Part shown: piece by piece, positions 61,934 through 64,000 of the stretch
Layout: each line of letters begins with the position of its first letter
Numbering within the stretch: the first letter of the stretch is position 1
Origin: CAYRGQ01 sp964423925
GTDB taxonomy: Bacteria; Bacteroidota; Bacteroidia; Sphingobacteriales; Sphingobacteriaceae
Assembly (NCBI GenBank): GCA_964423925.1
Contig: CAYRGQ010000006.1
Coordinates: forward strand, 25,145-89,144
Length of the DNA: 64,000 nucleotides
Direction of reading: 5' to 3'
The notes under the pieces: model-generated
The model's database searches: none
Seen by the model: the letters and a program-made list of their open reading frames with translations, nothing else
Told to the model about the DNA's origin: nothing
Program-made: the position numbers and the translations under genes

Positions 61934-62692
61934 TTAACCAGCCAACCACTCCAAAAACTCCTTCAGCTTATCGCGGCTGATGGTAATCGAGTGATCAAAG
62001 GGAACTTTTAAGTGTACGGAGAATTTTCGAGACAGGTGGTGTGAGGCTTCGCTGATCGCCTCGCGGTTTAGGAGGAATTGCCGATTGGCGCGGAAGAAGT
62101 CGTCGCCACACATTTGTTCCAGCTGCTCCAGTGTTTTGTTCAGATAGTAAGTGGATCCGTCCAATGTCAGCAAGCGGGTAGCTTGGTTCTCGATGTAGAA
62201 TATCGCGATGTCCGCTAATTTTATCGGGATGATCTTTTCCCGGTGGTTGACCAATATGCTTGTCGAGGCGGTCGGCTTCATCTCCTTGAGGATGCGCTGT
62301 ATCTCACTGACCGAATCGCTGCCACCCGAAAAGGCTTCAGAAAGATCCTTATACTTGTCGAGTGCAGCCTTGACGGCGTCTTGTGTGAAGGGCTTAAGCA
62401 CGTAGTCTATTCCATTAAGCCGAAACGCATGGAGGGCGTACTCGTCGTAGGCCGTGCAGAACACGATTGGCGTCTTGATAGCTACCTTGTCGAAAACTTC
62501 GAAGCTTAGGCCATCGCCCAATTGGATGTCGCTAAAAATCAGGTCCGGAGCCGGACTCTTGCTGAAGTAGTCGACCGCCTGCTTGACCGAGTGCAGCGTG
62601 GCGTCGATTCTTGCCGAGGGCGCCACCTCCAAGATCACCTCCTCTAGGTCCTTTGCGGTTAGCTTTTCGTCTTCTATGATTACGATATTCAT
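61934..62692 (-). CDS. LytTR-family response regulator
   Basis: The 252-residue regulator has an N-terminal receiver domain (IIEDEKLTAKDLEEVI, FSDIQLGDG with phosphoacceptor Asp 55, FCTAYDEYALHAF, YVLKPF) and a C-terminal LytTR DNA-binding domain (REKIIPIKLADIAIFYIENQ, QMCGDDFFRANRQFLLNREAI). It follows its kinase gene by 53 bases on the same strand, so they form a pair. Confidence 0.95.
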   Translation of the reverse strand: MNIVIIEDEKLTAKDLEEVILEVAPSARIDATLHSVKQAVDYFSKSPAPDLIFSDIQLGDGLSFEVFDKVAIKTPIVFCTAYDEYALHAFRLNGIDYVLKPFTQDAVKAALDKYKDLSEAFSGGSDSVSEIQRILKEMKPTASTSILVNHREKIIPIKLADIAIFYIENQATRLLTLDGSTYYLNKTLEQLEQMCGDDFFRANRQFLLNREAISEASHHLSRKFSVHLKVPFDHSITISRDKLKEFLEWLAG

Positions 62693-62745
62693 CAGCCAAT
62701 TAAGAGATTAATATGTGTTGAAGGACGCATCATGCGTGCCGTGGT

Positions 62746-63828
62746 CTAGCGATTTTTGGACATAGCGGCTTTCATTCTGATGCCTAGGGTGACGCAAAAC
62801 GTGTCGGCGTCCTCGCGTATCTTCATCTGTTCGCCGCCCGAAAACAGGCGATAACGTGCAGAAAGGTTGGCCAAGCCACTGCCGGTAGACCCCTCGACGC
62901 TAGCCAGCCGTTGCAGGTTGTTTTTGACGGTAATTTGCCCATCGTCAACTTCCACCTCGATACGCAAGGGTGCCTCCTCCGTCAACCGATTATGCTTGAT
63001 GGCGTTTTCAGCCAGGGGCTGCAGCGAAAAAAAGGGCAAGATACCATCTAAATACTTGTCCGGCACGTCAAAGCGGTAAGACAGTGCGTCGCCGAAGCGC
63101 ATCTTCTGCATCTCCAAATAGTCTTGGCACAACTTCACTTCCTCGCGGACCGTAGCCTGCCCTTTCTTCTGCTGGCTCAGCGACGAACGCAAAAAATCGG
63201 ACAGGCGCAGGAGGTAAGCCTCGGCCGTCTTGGGGTTTTGCTTGATGAGCGACTTCAGCACGTTCAGCGCGTTGAACAAAAAGTGGGGTTGTATTTGTTG
63301 GCGAAGCAGTTCATTGGTCGTTTCGGCATTGGCCGATCGCAATAGTGAGATTTCCAGCTCACGCTGGGTTTTCAAGTAATGCAGGAGGATGAAGTTGTGG
63401 AGCAGGTGCACCAGTCCGTACACCATCAGCGAGGGAAGCGATATCAGCAACAAGAATTGCCAGTTCTGCAATTCGCGCATCTCGGCCGATACTTGCAGGT
63501 TTTCAGGTACCAGGCCGTGGCGCTCACCCCATGTCCGCAAAAAATGGTAGGAAAGCATAATGAAGATGCTGACCACGCTACCGATTGCAAGCCGTACCCC
63601 CCGCAGCCGTGCCGAGTCATCGTATCCGCGTTTTCTGAAGAGGACAATTAGCGCGATACTTACGGCCGATGTGTAAAGTAACACAAACCCACTCACCAAC
63701 GCGGGGGCAATACTCGACCAAAGGTTTAAGTCATGCGAATAGATGATCAGCGCCACAAACACGGCGATAGACGCCGAAAGGGCTAGGCTATACCTAATCA
63801 GTTCTTTAAGAGGGAATCTAATCCGCAT
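62746..63828 (-). CDS. LytS-type sensor histidine kinase
   Basis: The 360-residue kinase has four membrane helices (about 15-160). A His_kinase domain of the LytS/YehU type follows: LRQQIQPHFLFNALNVLKSLI carries the phosphoacceptor His, with LSDFLRSSLSQQKKGQ and FFSLQPLAENAIKHNRL in the ATPase region, and GSGLANLSARYRLF. I start it at ATG 63828 because the TTG at 63834 lies within the promoter -7 element. The signal is unknown. It should phosphorylate the LytTR regulator downstream. Confidence 0.94.
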   Translation of the reverse strand: MRIRFPLKELIRYSLALSASIAVFVALIIYSHDLNLWSSIAPALVSGFVLLYTSAVSIALIVLFRKRGYDDSARLRGVRLAIGSVVSIFIMLSYHFLRTWGERHGLVPENLQVSAEMRELQNWQFLLLISLPSLMVYGLVHLLHNFILLHYLKTQRELEISLLRSANAETTNELLRQQIQPHFLFNALNVLKSLIKQNPKTAEAYLLRLSDFLRSSLSQQKKGQATVREEVKLCQDYLEMQKMRFGDALSYRFDVPDKYLDGILPFFSLQPLAENAIKHNRLTEEAPLRIEVEVDDGQITVKNNLQRLASVEGSTGSGLANLSARYRLFSGGEQMKIREDADTFCVTLGIRMKAAMSKNR

Positions 63829-63831
63829 GTA

Positions 63832-63862
63832 CAAATATCATCAACTACAACGGCAATGCCAA
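63832..63862 (-). promoter_or_regulatory. Promoter of the lytS-lytTR operon
   Basis: On the minus strand TTG (63860-63862), a 20-base spacer and GATATTTG (63832-63839) match the promoter with one mismatch. The ATG at 63828 follows after three bases, so the mRNA is probably leaderless. Confidence 0.5.
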
Positions 63863-63977
63863 TTATACGCAAAATGCACCGAGCATCCTAGCTATCGCTT
63901 AACGCATTTTGCCCCGGACCACCATAACAGAGGCCGGGGCAAAAATCCACTTAACTACAAAACTAAAAGGTTCTCGC

Positions 63978-64000
63978 TTAGAAGTAGAAGCTAACGCCAA
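63978..64000 (-). CDS. End of an outer-membrane protein gene (cut by window edge)
   Basis: On the minus strand the last codons GVSFYF and a stop (63978-63980) are seen at the right edge. An aromatic ending such as FYF is typical of outer-membrane beta-barrels of Bacteroidota. The rest lies outside the window, so nothing more can be said. Confidence 0.4.

Noticed and set aside
63907..63944. Long GC-rich stem (ttttgccccgg / ccggggcaaaa) as a terminator
   Set aside because: The A and T runs lie on the wrong side for either strand. It may still be an RNA hairpin but is not a standard terminator.
1..64000. Insertion sequences, prophage, CRISPR arrays, toxin-antitoxin or restriction systems
   Set aside because: No transposase, integrase, repeat-spacer array, Cas, methylase or phage structural genes were seen. 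The YwqK name refers to an antitoxin-labelled family, but there is no toxin gene beside the two copies.

Overview
The window is ordinary chromosomal DNA of a member of the Bacteroidota, most likely order Sphingobacteriales (Sphingobacteriaceae-like). The reasons are: a GldJ-type lipoprotein, the bamD-rpoZ-coaBC order with the long Bacteroidota form of RpoZ, TonB-type receptors with carboxypeptidase-regulatory domains, DUF5686 and YwqK-like proteins, LytTR signalling, and the Bacteroidota promoter -7 element TAnnTTTG in front of many genes. I did not count GC content; third codon positions look GC-rich. I see no tRNA, rRNA, CRISPR array, insertion sequence or prophage. About 53 protein genes are supported, one of them cut by the left edge, plus the last codons of a further gene cut by the right edge.

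Layout. 1-8.3 kb: MFS transporter end, gldJ, ispF, an overlapping MFS/DUF2218 pair, an M28 peptidase lipoprotein and a FlaA1-like sugar-nucleotide epimerase. 8.3-11.7 kb: plsC and the bamD-rpoZ-coaBC operon. 11.8-19.6 kb: M14 and M28 peptidases, an Nfu protein, glycerate kinase and a HAD phosphatase. 19.6-26.3 kb: DUF5686 protein, lpxK, lacI-type regulator, nth, recA. 26.3-33.3 kb (minus strand): polA, a tandem pair of YwqK/TonB-C-like proteins, psd and an orphan histidine kinase. 33.5-41.2 kb: rsgA, a small envelope-protein cluster (holin-X, YtxH), DUF481 protein, an RsmF-like methyltransferase, a GH3 enzyme, a decayed membrane-protein gene and a TetR regulator. 41.3-52.4 kb: a large outer-membrane receptor, pncA, riboswitch-controlled metE, an SSS symporter, rhomboid, a radical SAM protein behind a 39-bp palindrome, another gene remnant, and a YceI protein. 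52.5-64 kb: a YbhN-like/GT2 pair, an EEP phosphatase, GNAT, ispH, PepSY-like lipoprotein, a SerB-SerA-ACT fusion, an NAD epimerase, an arginase-fold protein without its metal ligands, and a LytS/LytTR two-component pair.

How the genes fit together. Most are housekeeping: isoprenoid synthesis (ispF, ispH), lipid A and phospholipid synthesis (lpxK, plsC, psd), DNA replication and repair (polA, recA, nth), coenzyme A and NAD metabolism (coaBC, pncA), and outer-membrane assembly (bamD). The more unusual items are an S-box (SAM-I) riboswitch directly behind a promoter upstream of metE; a phosphoserine phosphatase fused to a SerA that has lost its NAD-binding domain but kept the ACT domain; an arginase-fold protein that lacks the canonical manganese ligands; a CoaBC with Asp and Ser at the positions of the catalytic Asn and Cys of the E. 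coli enzyme; a symmetrical operator-like palindrome touching the start codon of the radical SAM gene; and a recurring arrangement in which the -7 element ends only 3-5 bases before the ATG, which suggests leaderless mRNAs.

I found no obvious new multi-gene defence or mobile system. The strongest candidates for undescribed biology are the fused or altered enzymes and the regulatory elements listed in the findings.
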